Source: Macondimonas sp035325645 (lineage in GTDB: Bacteria; Pseudomonadota; Gammaproteobacteria; UBA5335). Taken from it: a stretch of DNA of 17,532 bases. Positions 1 through 5,443 of this stretch are shown in pieces. The stretch covers positions 1 to 17,532 of the forward strand of contig DAOKZK010000053.1 in the NCBI GenBank assembly GCA_035325645.1, in the 5' to 3' direction. The position numbers and the translations under genes are program-made. Below the pieces are notes generated by a model. The model did no database searches, was not told where the DNA came from, and worked only from the letters and a program-made list of their open reading frames with translations. How positions within the stretch are numbered: the stretch's first letter is position 1; each line of letters starts with the position of its first letter.

Positions 1-693
1 CGCCTGAGCGCGCACCGCACCGCCGCGCTGCAAATCGAAGTGGCCCGGCATCCGCAGGTGGCGCTGGCCGCGCTGGCGCATGGGCTGGTGCAGCGCGTCC
101 TGCAGGACGGCTACGCGGTGGAACTGCCTATCGGCATCAGCGTGCGCCAGCAGGACCGGCTGGACGCCTACGCACCCGACTGGCCGGAATCGCCCGCCGC
201 CGTCGCCTTGCGCGAACTGCAACAGGCATGGGGCGAACGGCTGCCGGAGGACAGCGCCGAACTGTTCGCCGCGCTGCTCGCCATGCCGCAGGACGAGCTG
301 GTGCAACTGCTGGCCGTGTGCGTGGCCGCCAGCGTGGACGCGGTGACGCCGCGCGCCGCGCAGGCCGCGCCCGGCGCGGAACTGGCGCAGGCGGTGGGGC
401 TGGACATGGCCGCATGGTGGAAGCCAACCGCCGAAGGCTACTTCAACCATGTGCCCAAGGCTGTGATCCTCGATGCCGTGCACCAGTTCGCACCGTCGCA
501 CGTCACCCGCCTGTCCAAGCTCAAGAAGGCCGACATTGCCAGCGAAGCCGAGCGGCTGGCGCAGGGTACGGGCTGGATGCCCGCCCCGTTCGCGGCCGAG
601 AGCAGCACCGCGCAGGAGGATACGCAGGAGACAGTGCCACAGGACGAGGCCACCGCCGACGCGGAAGAAGCGGCCGACACGCTGGCCGCATGA
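1..693 (+). CDS. parB: ParB/RepB/Spo0J-family partition protein, C-terminal part
   Basis: The reading frame is open from base 1 (230 codons visible) and ends with TGA at 691-693, so only the C-terminal part of a longer protein is present. The internal GTG at 40 should not be taken as the start: the codons before it continue the same protein. The segment FNHVPKAVILDAV followed by KLKKADIASEAERLA and GTGWMP, around visible residues 145-200, is typical in my memory of the long ParB-like proteins encoded on Tn4371-like ICEs; the ParB nuclease/HTH core would lie upstream of the window. The tail is acidic and low in complexity. Its likely role is DNA-binding partition or maintenance of the element together with the ParA encoded at 5444. 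A strong terminator follows within 20 bases, so it ends its transcription unit. Family assignment is from recognition, without a search. Confidence 0.75.
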   Translation, partial: RLSAHRTAALQIEVARHPQVALAALAHGLVQRVLQDGYAVELPIGISVRQQDRLDAYAPDWPESPAAVALRELQQAWGERLPEDSAELFAALLAMPQDELVQLLAVCVAASVDAVTPRAAQAAPGAELAQAVGLDMAAWWKPTAEGYFNHVPKAVILDAVHQFAPSHVTRLSKLKKADIASEAERLAQGTGWMPAPFAAESSTAQEDTQETVPQDEATADAEEAADTLAA

Positions 694-712
694 CGTAGCC
701 GTGTGACACATG

Positions 713-742
713 GCCCCGGCGCAGGTCGCGCCGGGGCTTTTT
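713..742 (+). terminator. Rho-independent terminator after parB
   Basis: A perfect 10-bp stem (gccccggcgc at 713-722 pairing with gcgccggggc at 728-737), a 5-base loop and a run of five T at 738-742 form a textbook intrinsic terminator 20 bases after the parB stop. It separates parB from the structured gene-free stretch that follows. Confidence 0.9.
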
Positions 743-757
743 CCTGCACTTCAAAAT

Positions 758-930
758 CCGGGCGCGGCAGATTTGCCGCGCCCGGTTTCCAACGGCCAAA
801 GCAAAAGCGCCCCGTCGCCGCCTTGAACTAGGCGGCGACGGGGCGGCGCACCAGTGCCTGGTGCGCAGTTCGGCAATCGACGCCCGCTGACGCGGGCACG
901 GTTTTCGGGCGCCCCGCCACGGTGGGCGGG
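758..930. repeat. Ladder of five tandem hairpins
   Basis: Read directly: 758-769 pairs with 774-785 (12 bp, perfect); 808-822 with 831-845 (15 bp, perfect, 8-base loop); 846-854 with 858-866 (9 bp, perfect, 3-base loop); 882-887 with 892-897 (6 bp, GCCCGC/GCGGGC); 913-918 with 925-930 (6 bp). The second and third stems abut without a gap. No T-runs follow, so these are not simple terminators. The local GC content is very high, which makes short stems more likely by chance, but 12-15 bp perfect stems are well beyond that. Confidence 0.7.
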
Positions 931-1280
931 ACGCCGCAGCACGCTGCACCTTGCTGAGCCCGGTTGTGCGAAAGCGTGCCGTCCTCGACGCTGACGGCGG
1001 GCTGTCCGGGCCATCACGCCGACCTGTTCACCGACATGCCCCACGGCCTCGCCATGACACATCCATGCCACGCCTCAAGCCGTCCACCGCGGGATGCGGG
1101 GGGTATTCACGCCTGTCGTTGCGGGGTGGACCTTGCCAGCATCCGGGTGCGTGCCGGCGAAGCCTTCATGCGGAGCGCCGAGCCGGCCATTGCTCCATTC
1201 GGATCGGTTCGGCCCGTTGCGTCCTTGGTTCGTTGTGAATCCTGGCGGGGGCACGACTGCGCCTCGGGCTTATGGCTGCA

Positions 1281-1352
1281 ACCGTCCGGCGAAAACAATT
1301 TCCCCTGCGCTGCGCGCATTCCTCGCGAAGCAAATTCTTTTCGCCTCCCGGT
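1281..1352 (+). ncRNA. Candidate structured RNA element / leader stem-loop
   Basis: GGCGAAAACAATTT at 1288-1301 pairs with AAATTCTTTTCGCC at 1332-1345 with one mismatch in 14. An outer ACCG/CGGT helix (1281-1284 with 1349-1352) is separated by a symmetric 3x3 internal loop, and an inner GCT-G-CGCG / CGCG-A-AGC helix lies in the 30-base loop. The A/T-rich stem in otherwise GC-rich surroundings argues against chance. It lies about 110 bases before the DUF736 start codon. Whether it is transcribed is unknown. Confidence 0.4.
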
Positions 1353-1463
1353 CCTCCACGCTGTTTCGGCCGCTACGCGATGCAGCCCGCCCGTCCCCCG
1401 CCGACCGGATCACAACAAGGACGCGATGGGCGCGACCTTGCTAACCCGAAAGGAGCAAACATC

Positions 1464-1781
1464 ATGGCCAACATCGGCACCTTCACCGCAAACGACAACG
1501 GCTTCACCGGCACGCTTCGCACCCTGACGCTCAACGTCAAGGCCAAGTTCGTCCCCAACGACAAGGGCAACAGCGAGAACGCCCCCGACTTCCGCATCCA
1601 GGCGGCGGGCGGCTACGACATCGGCGCGGCATGGAAGAAGACCAGCGAGGCCGGACGGCCCTACCTGTCGGTGAGCCTGGACGATCCGTCGTTCCCGGCG
1701 ACCATCTACGCCCGCCTGATCGAGGAAGAAGACGGCACGCACACCCTGATCTGGTCGCGCAGCAAGCCACAAGCGGCCTGA
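1464..1781 (+). CDS. DUF736 family protein
   Basis: A 105-aa protein starting at ATG 1464, chosen because AAAGGAG at 1449-1455 sits at good spacing; the longer frame upstream has no ribosome binding site. Sequence features of DUF736 are visible: N-terminal MANIGTFT, a central NAPDFRIQ segment, AAWKKTSEAGRPYLSVSLDD, and the end IYARLIEEEDGTHTLIWSR. The family is small, probably beta-rich, and very common on conjugative plasmids and ICEs of proteobacteria, usually close to partition and replication genes; its biochemical role is unknown. It has no membrane segment or signal peptide and is probably cytoplasmic. It faces the XRE gene tail to tail, with a hairpin between the two. Confidence 0.85.
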   Translation: MANIGTFTANDNGFTGTLRTLTLNVKAKFVPNDKGNSENAPDFRIQAAGGYDIGAAWKKTSEAGRPYLSVSLDDPSFPATIYARLIEEEDGTHTLIWSRSKPQAA

Positions 1782-1790
1782 CGGCCGCCC

Positions 1791-1820
1791 CGGCGCCCCG
1801 TCCACCGTGGCGGGGCGCCG
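1791..1820. terminator. Candidate bidirectional hairpin between convergent genes
   Basis: cggcgccccg at 1791-1800 and cggggcgccg at 1811-1820 form a perfect 10-bp stem, 10 bases after the DUF736 stop and about 25 bases from the end of the convergent XRE gene. There is no T-run on either side, so intrinsic termination is uncertain. The position between two converging genes makes a transcription-ending role plausible. Confidence 0.45.
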
Positions 1821-1845
1821 TGCTGCTCATCGCAGCACCGCGCGC

Positions 1846-2142
1846 CTACGGCGCGTCGCGTTCCTGATCCAACACGGACGCCAACTCCTGCCGCACCTGC
1901 GCCAGCAGTTGGTCGGTCTTGCGCTCGCTGCCGCCGGCATACGCCAGCGTCAGCAGCGTGAGCGGGTGAATGTCCATGACCTCGCACAGCTCGGCCACCT
2001 TGCTCAAGGTCGGACTTTTCAGGCTGCGCTCCAGCGAACTCATATACGTGCGGCTCGACACGTCGGAGAACGCTTCCTGGCTCAGGCCACGCGCTTTCCT
2101 GACTGTCTTCAGTGCCGCCGCAAATGAATTCTTCGCTGTCAT
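1846..2142 (-). CDS. XRE-family helix-turn-helix transcriptional regulator
   Basis: A 98-aa protein on the minus strand. I chose the start at 2142 (MTAKNSFAAAL) because the Cro/C1-type HTH begins there directly; an in-frame ATG at 2178 would add 12 residues (MGCHLGFWGNHW) unlike the family. The HTH spans about residues 8-62: VRKARGLSQEAFSDVSSRTYMSSLERSLKSPTLSKVAELCEVMDIHP, shown here only by its key positions, has the standard SQEAF helix and the recognition-helix segment SRTYMSSLER. The C-terminal 30 residues are helical and charged. It likely represses its own promoter and perhaps the divergently oriented DUF2958 side, through the paired CTATAG sites at 2185-2205. XRE repressors commonly keep transfer genes of such elements silent; that role here is inference. 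Confidence 0.8.
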   Translation of the reverse strand: MTAKNSFAAALKTVRKARGLSQEAFSDVSSRTYMSSLERSLKSPTLSKVAELCEVMDIHPLTLLTLAYAGGSERKTDQLLAQVRQELASVLDQERDAP

Positions 2143-2184
2143 CCAGTGGTTTCCCCAAAACCCAAGATGACAGCCCATTGCGCC

Positions 2185-2205
2185 CTATAGGACTACAATC
2201 TATAG
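2185..2205. promoter_or_regulatory. Candidate operator: two CTATAG palindromes
   Basis: Two identical 6-bp palindromes CTATAG lie at 2185-2190 and 2200-2205, 15 bp start to start. They sit 43-63 bases upstream of the XRE start codon (2142, minus strand) in a locally AT-richer stretch that also provides TATA-like sequence for a -10 element. Dimeric XRE repressors typically bind such paired sites. Between here and the DUF2958 gene at 2439 I see no gene and no further clear signal. Confidence 0.45.
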
Positions 2206-2438
2206 TGTTCATTTCATTCCAGGCCCATGTGTTTTAGTGTCTTTACTGAAATGCGCATGCGTGGATCGCGCCAAATTCAGGGAGCCGTATTCGTGTTTTT
2301 CGTGGCTTCCGTGATTCCGGCTTTGCGACTTCACGATTCCGCGTGCAAGCGCATCCGTGCATCGTCGGTTTCTTATAGTCGCGTACCGCTTGCCCGGCTC
2401 ACCGCGCAGCGGAGCAAGCCTTTCGAGAGGGTGCGGCC

Positions 2439-2786
2439 GTGAAGGTTCTCATCACCGAGGAACAGCGCACGCAACTGCTCGCCAACGGGCACGCCCGCGC
2501 TGCGGGTGAGGACATCGACCCCCGGCCTGTCGTAAGGATGTTCACCCCGGATGCGCACGCCACCTGGCTGCTGACCGCGCTGGACCCGGCCGATTGCGAT
2601 ACGGCCTATGGCCTGATCGACCTGGGCATCGGAATGCCGGACCTGGGCACGGTGAAGCTCTCCGAGCTGACGGCCATCGTCGGGCCGCGCAAGCAGCCCA
2701 TCGAGCGCGACCTGTACTTCGTCGCCACGCGCACGCTGTCGGAATACACGCGGCTGGCGCAGCGCAACGGGTCGATCATCGACTGA
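2439..2786 (+). CDS. DUF2958 domain-containing protein
   Basis: A 115-aa protein starting at GTG 2439 with GAGAGG at 2425-2430, an eight-base gap. DUF2958 features are clear along the whole length: a start with TEEQRTQLLANG, then DPRPVVRMFTPDAHATWLLT, a central YGLIDLGIGMPDLGTVKLSEL, and the end IERDLYFVATRTLSEYTRLA. The length equals that usual for the family. DUF2958 proteins are small, soluble and of unknown function; they are nearly always found on plasmids, ICEs and integrated elements of proteobacteria, often beside DUF736 and antirestriction-type genes. No partner overlaps it: 230 bases of apparently gene-free DNA precede it and about 350 follow. Confidence 0.85.
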   Translation: MKVLITEEQRTQLLANGHARAAGEDIDPRPVVRMFTPDAHATWLLTALDPADCDTAYGLIDLGIGMPDLGTVKLSELTAIVGPRKQPIERDLYFVATRTLSEYTRLAQRNGSIID

Positions 2787-3140
2787 CCGGCGTGCTGACC
2801 CGTTCGGGCAGGTCGGCGCAGCACCGCCAAGTGGAGCGCATTGTGTCTATTTCGGTCTGGTTTCAGACCGTCCGTGCATCAATCGGCACTCATGCACCGG
2901 AGCGGTGCGGCAAGACCAAAACAGTCCTGATCCCTGGCGCAGCTTTCGGCAAGGTATCCCATGCCGCGCACCATCTGTGGCCGCGCGGCCGTCGCATTCG
3001 GACGATCCGTGCAATACCCTGGAGCCGATCGGTCTTGACACCACCAGCTTAGCGAATACCTGTGACGATACGCCGATGACACCGTAGCTCCCCCTGACGC
3101 CCGTGGCGACGAGTCCTGCTGTCCGACAGGAGGCCGCGTC
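2787..3140. other. Gene-free leader region of the DUF2285 gene
   Basis: About 350 bases with no supported gene. It holds an inverted repeat GTGCTG/CAGCAC (2792-2797 with 2819-2824) close to the DUF2958 stop, a perfect inverted repeat at 2853-2870, and a TTGACA at 3035-3040 that would make a -35 box, although no good -10 follows at normal spacing. AGGAGG at 3128-3133 is the ribosome binding site of the next gene; its CAGGA overlaps a short TCCTG/CAGGA inverted repeat that could partly hide it. Confidence 0.55.
2853..2870. repeat. Perfect inverted repeat (possible operator)
   Basis: CGGTCTG at 2853-2859 and CAGACCG at 2864-2870 are separated by GTTT. The 7-bp arms with a 4-base centre suit either a small hairpin or a site for a dimeric regulator. 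No T-run follows. Its position in the 350-base leader before the DUF2285 gene suggests regulation, but no binding protein can be named. Confidence 0.4.
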
Positions 3141-3926
3141 ATGGCAGAGCCCGATCATTGGCATCCCGGTGCCGCCTACCTCTACGTCCTGCACCTGGAC
3201 GGCCCCGCGCTGGCGTGGGAGTACCTGCGCCGCCACCCCGGTTATCGGCGCGACTGGCAACGCCGCCGCCGTCATCCCGAAACGGCACAGCGCTGGGGGC
3301 TGCGCCTGCTGGAAAATCCTGTCCTGGATGCGCGTGACGCGCATCCCGCCTGGTTTCCCGACCACGATGGCGTGGTGCAGGTCTATCCCGATGCCGACCC
3401 GCCACCGGATGCGCAGCGTTTCGCGTTCTGGCACATCCCCGGCCGCAAGCACCTGATCCACGATGGCCGGCGGCTGGTACTCGCCAGCCGCTGGGCAGGC
3501 TGTTGCCTGCGTCTGGCCTTTGCGCCCGACCTGATGGATGGCATGGCCTGTGCTTATGCGATGCGTGCCTCACCCGATCCTTGTTCGCGCTGCCGCGCGC
3601 TGGTGGGCGAACTGGACAAGCTCATGATCGCCACCGCGCCGGTGGCCCTGGCCGGGCCGCGTCCCTCGACGACCGCGTTGCTGGAGCTGCACACCGTGCA
3701 GGCGCTCGATGGTGTGCTCGCCGGCTCCTCCCTGCGCACCGTGGCCCAGGTGCTGTTCGGCGCGGGGGCCACCCGCCACGACTGGCACGCCGACGGCGCG
3801 CTGCGTGCCCGCGTGCGCCGCCTGGTCCGGCGCGGCCAGGCCCTGATGTGCGGCGGCTATCGCCGCCTGGTACAGCTTCCCGCGCTTGAACAGGGACGTT
3901 CTGCCGCTCGCGCAAAACGTCCCTGA
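3141..3926 (+). CDS. DUF6499/DUF2285 domain protein (putative regulator)
   Basis: A 261-aa protein starting at ATG 3141, with AGGAGG at 3128-3133 seven bases ahead. The N-terminal part (about residues 7-45) has the W-x-YLRRHPGYRRDW pattern of DUF6499, also described as a transcriptional-regulator-like domain. The C-terminal part (about 175-245) has the DUF2285 pattern: a helix ending in ALDGVLAGSSLRTVAQVLFG, then DWHADGALRARVRRLVRRG and GGYRRLV, which looks like a small DNA-binding helical domain. A CSRC motif around residues 148-151 could bind metal, though this is speculative. Proteins of this architecture occur just upstream of the HTH-repA-parA block in Tn4371-like elements; a regulatory role is generally assumed and not proven. 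The protein is soluble and Arg-rich. Confidence 0.8.
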   Translation: MAEPDHWHPGAAYLYVLHLDGPALAWEYLRRHPGYRRDWQRRRRHPETAQRWGLRLLENPVLDARDAHPAWFPDHDGVVQVYPDADPPPDAQRFAFWHIPGRKHLIHDGRRLVLASRWAGCCLRLAFAPDLMDGMACAYAMRASPDPCSRCRALVGELDKLMIATAPVALAGPRPSTTALLELHTVQALDGVLAGSSLRTVAQVLFGAGATRHDWHADGALRARVRRLVRRGQALMCGGYRRLVQLPALEQGRSAARAKRP

Positions 3927-3944
3927 GCAAGACGCCTTGCTTTT
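3926..3944 (+). terminator. Weak terminator-like hairpin after the DUF2285 gene
   Basis: AGCAAG at 3926-3931 pairs with CTTGCT at 3936-3941 around a four-base loop, and T continues to 3944. The stem is only 6 bp and begins at the last base of the stop codon. At most it would reduce read-through into the HTH and repA genes. Confidence 0.3.
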
Positions 3945-3953
3945 CTGAGACTG

Positions 3954-4001
3954 CCTCCATCCGGCCGCGCTGTCGCGGTCGGCGATTCAGACCGATGGAG
4001 G
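3954..4001 (+). promoter_or_regulatory. Inverted repeat that masks the HTH gene's ribosome binding site
   Basis: CCTCCATC at 3954-3961 is an exact reverse complement of GATGGAGG at 3994-4001, and the latter contains the GGAGG used by the start at 4010. Between the arms a second hairpin forms (ggccgcg at 3963-3969 with cgcggtc at 3974-3980, one G-U pair), bringing the arms together. In mRNA this would close off the ribosome binding site and could make translation conditional. Confidence 0.45.
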
Positions 4002-4009
4002 TTCACGCC

Positions 4010-4300
4010 ATGAGACCCGCACCGCTGCGGCCGCAAGCCGCCCCCGCTGCCCAGCAGCAACCCGCCCAGCCTTCGCGTTACCTGACCAACGACGAAGCCG
4101 CCGACTACCTGCGCCTGTCGCCGCGCACGCTGGAGAAGCAGCGCGTGATCGGCGGCGGCCCGCGCTTTCGCAAGTTCGGCCGCCGCGTCATGTACGCGGT
4201 GGCCGACCTCGACGCCTGGGCCGATGCGCGCAGCTTCGAGGCCACGTCCGACCCCGAGTACGCCGAACGCCATGCCGGCGATTACCGCGATGGCCGCTGA
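4010..4300 (+). CDS. Excisionase/AlpA-like helix-turn-helix protein
   Basis: A 96-aa protein. The start at ATG 4010 is preferred over the in-frame ATG at 3995 because GGAGGT at 3997-4002 lies seven bases before 4010. After a flexible Pro/Gln/Ala-rich N-terminus (residues 1-22), the HTH_17-type winged helix runs from about residue 23 to 70: YLTNDEAADYLRLSPRTLEK, then GGGPRFRKFGRRVMYAVADL and DAW, the classical pattern of MerR-like excisionase/AlpA domains. Such proteins act as recombination directionality factors or as small transcription regulators. In Tn4371-like elements this gene sits directly before repA, so control of repA, or of excision of the element, are both plausible. The tail contains acidic and basic residues without a known motif. 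Confidence 0.8.
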   Translation: MRPAPLRPQAAPAAQQQPAQPSRYLTNDEAADYLRLSPRTLEKQRVIGGGPRFRKFGRRVMYAVADLDAWADARSFEATSDPEYAERHAGDYRDGR

Positions 4301-4314
4301 CAGCCGGCGCGCGG

Positions 4315-5154
4315 GTGGCCCTCGTCGTGTCCAGCTCGGAGAAGGAGCGCGAACAGCTCGACCTGTTCCGTGCGCTGCCGGGCGACATGGCGCCGCGCGA
4401 CGCACAAGACCTGATGGCCTATCCATTCTTCTCGCTGGCGAAATCGCGGCGCACCGCGCCGATCGACTTCCGCTCCGGCGGCATCACCGTGCGCGTGGAA
4501 GGCACGCAGGAACACGGCATCGCCACCATCTGGGATGCCGACATCCTCATCTGGGCCGCAAGCCAGATCGTCGAAGCGCGCGACGCGGGCATTCGCCCGT
4601 CGCGCAGGATGCAGGCCACGCCTTACGAGATCCTGCGCTTCATCGGCCGCGGTACCTCGCTGCGCGACTACCAGCGCCTCAAGGCCGCGCTAGATCGCCT
4701 GCAATCGACCACGATTGCTACCTCGATCCGCGAGACGACCGGGCGGCGCCTGCACCGCTTCTCGTGGATCAACGAGTGGAAGGAGCGGACGGACGCCAAG
4801 GGCGCGCCGCTCGGCCTCGAACTCATCCTGCCAGACTGGTTCTTTGCCGGCGTGCTGGACGAAGCGCTGGTGCTGACCATCGACCGGGCCTACTTCAAGC
4901 TCACCGGAGGCATCGAGCGCTGGCTGTACCGCCTGGTGCGCAAACACGGCGGCAAGCAGCGCGACGGCTGGCAGTTCGACTTCCCCTACCTGTATCGCAA
5001 GTCAGGCAGCCTGGCGCAACCCCGCGACTTCGCCCGCGACCTGCGCCTGTTGGCCGCCCGGCAGTCGCTGCCGGGCTACGTGCTGTCCGTCGAACGCTGG
5101 CCCGGCGAGCCGGAAGTCCTCGCCTTCCGTCCCGTGCCGTCCACGGCACGTTGA
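4315..5154 (+). CDS. repA: Replication initiator protein RepA
   Basis: A 279-aa protein of the replication initiator A family (PF10134 type by recognition). The start is uncertain: GTG 4315 lacks a ribosome binding site, and GTG 4327 is another option. Family traits are LMAYPFFSLAKSRR and PIDFRSGG near residues 34-55, IATIWDADILIWAASQIVEARD near 70-90, PYEILRFIGRGTS followed by LKAALDRLQSTT near 103-132, then FSWINEWKE and GGIERWLYRLVRKH around 200-215. Such proteins bind iterons and open the origin; the three iterons lie 40 bases after the stop. In ICEs of this type the replicon may let the excised circle be copied during transfer. The gene begins 14 bases after the HTH gene, so the two are probably cotranscribed. 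Confidence 0.85.
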   Translation: MALVVSSSEKEREQLDLFRALPGDMAPRDAQDLMAYPFFSLAKSRRTAPIDFRSGGITVRVEGTQEHGIATIWDADILIWAASQIVEARDAGIRPSRRMQATPYEILRFIGRGTSLRDYQRLKAALDRLQSTTIATSIRETTGRRLHRFSWINEWKERTDAKGAPLGLELILPDWFFAGVLDEALVLTIDRAYFKLTGGIERWLYRLVRKHGGKQRDGWQFDFPYLYRKSGSLAQPRDFARDLRLLAARQSLPGYVLSVERWPGEPEVLAFRPVPSTAR

Positions 5155-5193
5155 TAACCGTGGGGATGAAAACGGGACAAGCTGTGAATGGGC

Positions 5194-5256
5194 TCGTGCT
5201 ATCGGGCGCGCCGGGACTCGTGCTATCAGGCGCACCCGTATCGTGCTATCAGGCGC
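5194..5256 (+). repeat. Three iterons, TCGTGCTATCRGGCGC
   Basis: Copies lie at 5194-5209, 5218-5233 and 5241-5256. Copies two and three are identical over 16 bases and copy one differs at one base. The start-to-start distances are 24 and 23 bp, about two helical turns, so the initiator would bind along one face. The first two copies also share GGG-x-C just before the repeat. They are the presumed RepA binding sites. Confidence 0.75.
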
Positions 5257-5302
5257 GCAAATCGCAGCTAACGTCAGCGGCCGCAAGGGTTTTTCCGGCC
5301 CT

Positions 5303-5335
5303 TAACTTTATATCTAACTTTAAAAGCTATCTAAC
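5303..5335 (+). repeat. AT-rich direct repeats (possible unwinding element)
   Basis: TAACTTTA occurs at 5303-5310 and 5315-5322 (12 bp apart), and TATCTAAC at 5311-5318 and 5328-5335 (17 bp apart). These short overlapping repeats form the AT-rich tract beside the iterons, resembling the repeated AT-rich 13-mers of other origins. Confidence 0.5.
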
Positions 5336-5340
5336 ACATA

Positions 5341-5358
5341 CCAATAACTTGTTATTGG
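5341..5358. repeat. Palindrome CCAATAAC-TT-GTTATTGG
   Basis: A perfect inverted repeat with 8-bp arms and a two-base centre, between the AT-rich tract and the DnaA-like site, about 85 bases before parA. It could be an operator for ParA or the small RHH protein, a centromere-like site, or a RepA autoregulation site. The sequence alone does not decide. Confidence 0.5.
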
Positions 5359-5415
5359 CGCGGTGGATAACCGCCCAAGCTCAACAGCAACAGCGTTTTT
5401 CAGGCCGATCATCGA

Positions 5416-5440
5416 GCCGTCTTCCGCAACGGAGGACGGC
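5416..5440 (+). promoter_or_regulatory. Hairpin that masks the parA ribosome binding site
   Basis: An 11-bp stem (5416-5426 pairing with 5430-5440, one G-U pair, loop CAA) includes the whole GGAGG at 5431-5435 that serves the parA start at 5444. Such a strong stem should lower initiation unless it is opened, which suggests controlled translation of parA and, through coupling, of the genes behind it. Confidence 0.5.
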
Positions 5441-5443
5441 ACC

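Larger units (their letters stand above)
743..1463. other. Gene-free stretch dense in inverted repeats, upstream of DUF736 gene
   Basis: About 720 bases without a convincing gene. Small open frames exist on both strands, but they have no ribosome binding site, no recognisable protein and overlap one another. Instead there is a run of hairpins at 758-930, a 6-bp hairpin at 978-998, and a long stem-loop at 1281-1352, ending with the DUF736 ribosome binding site at 1449-1455. This could be a long structured leader or noncoding RNA, or a protein-binding DNA region. Nothing I know identifies it. Confidence 0.6.
5155..5443. other. Candidate origin of replication (oriV) and parA leader
   Basis: This 290-base gap after repA combines three direct repeats (5194-5256), an AT-rich tract (43 A/T among the 58 bases 5301-5358) in GC-rich surroundings, short direct repeats inside that tract, and GGTGGATAA at 5362-5370, which on the minus strand reads TTATCCACC, one mismatch from the DnaA box TTATCCACA. 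This is the layout of an iteron-controlled plasmid origin: initiator sites, unwinding region, DnaA site. The remainder up to 5443 is the parA leader. An origin role is inference from layout. Confidence 0.65.

Noticed and set aside
964..1527. 187-codon plus-strand frame across the structured region into the DUF736 gene
   Set aside because: It overlaps the DUF736 coding start in another frame, lacks a ribosome binding site and encodes no recognisable protein; hairpins explain the stretch better.
2371..2385. TATAGTC near 2374 as a third XRE operator copy
   Set aside because: Only five to six bases match and there is no partner site at the 15-bp interval.
2227..2442. 71-codon frame before the DUF2958 gene
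   Set aside because: No ribosome binding site, no family resemblance, and it overlaps the DUF2958 start.
3035..3060. TTGACA as a promoter for the DUF2285 gene
   Set aside because: A perfect -35 hexamer, but nothing resembling TATAAT stands 16-18 bases downstream.
2847..3461. 204-codon minus-strand frame opposite the DUF2285 gene and its leader
   Set aside because: Composition and lack of a domain fit an antisense shadow; DUF6499/DUF2285 features on the plus strand explain the region.
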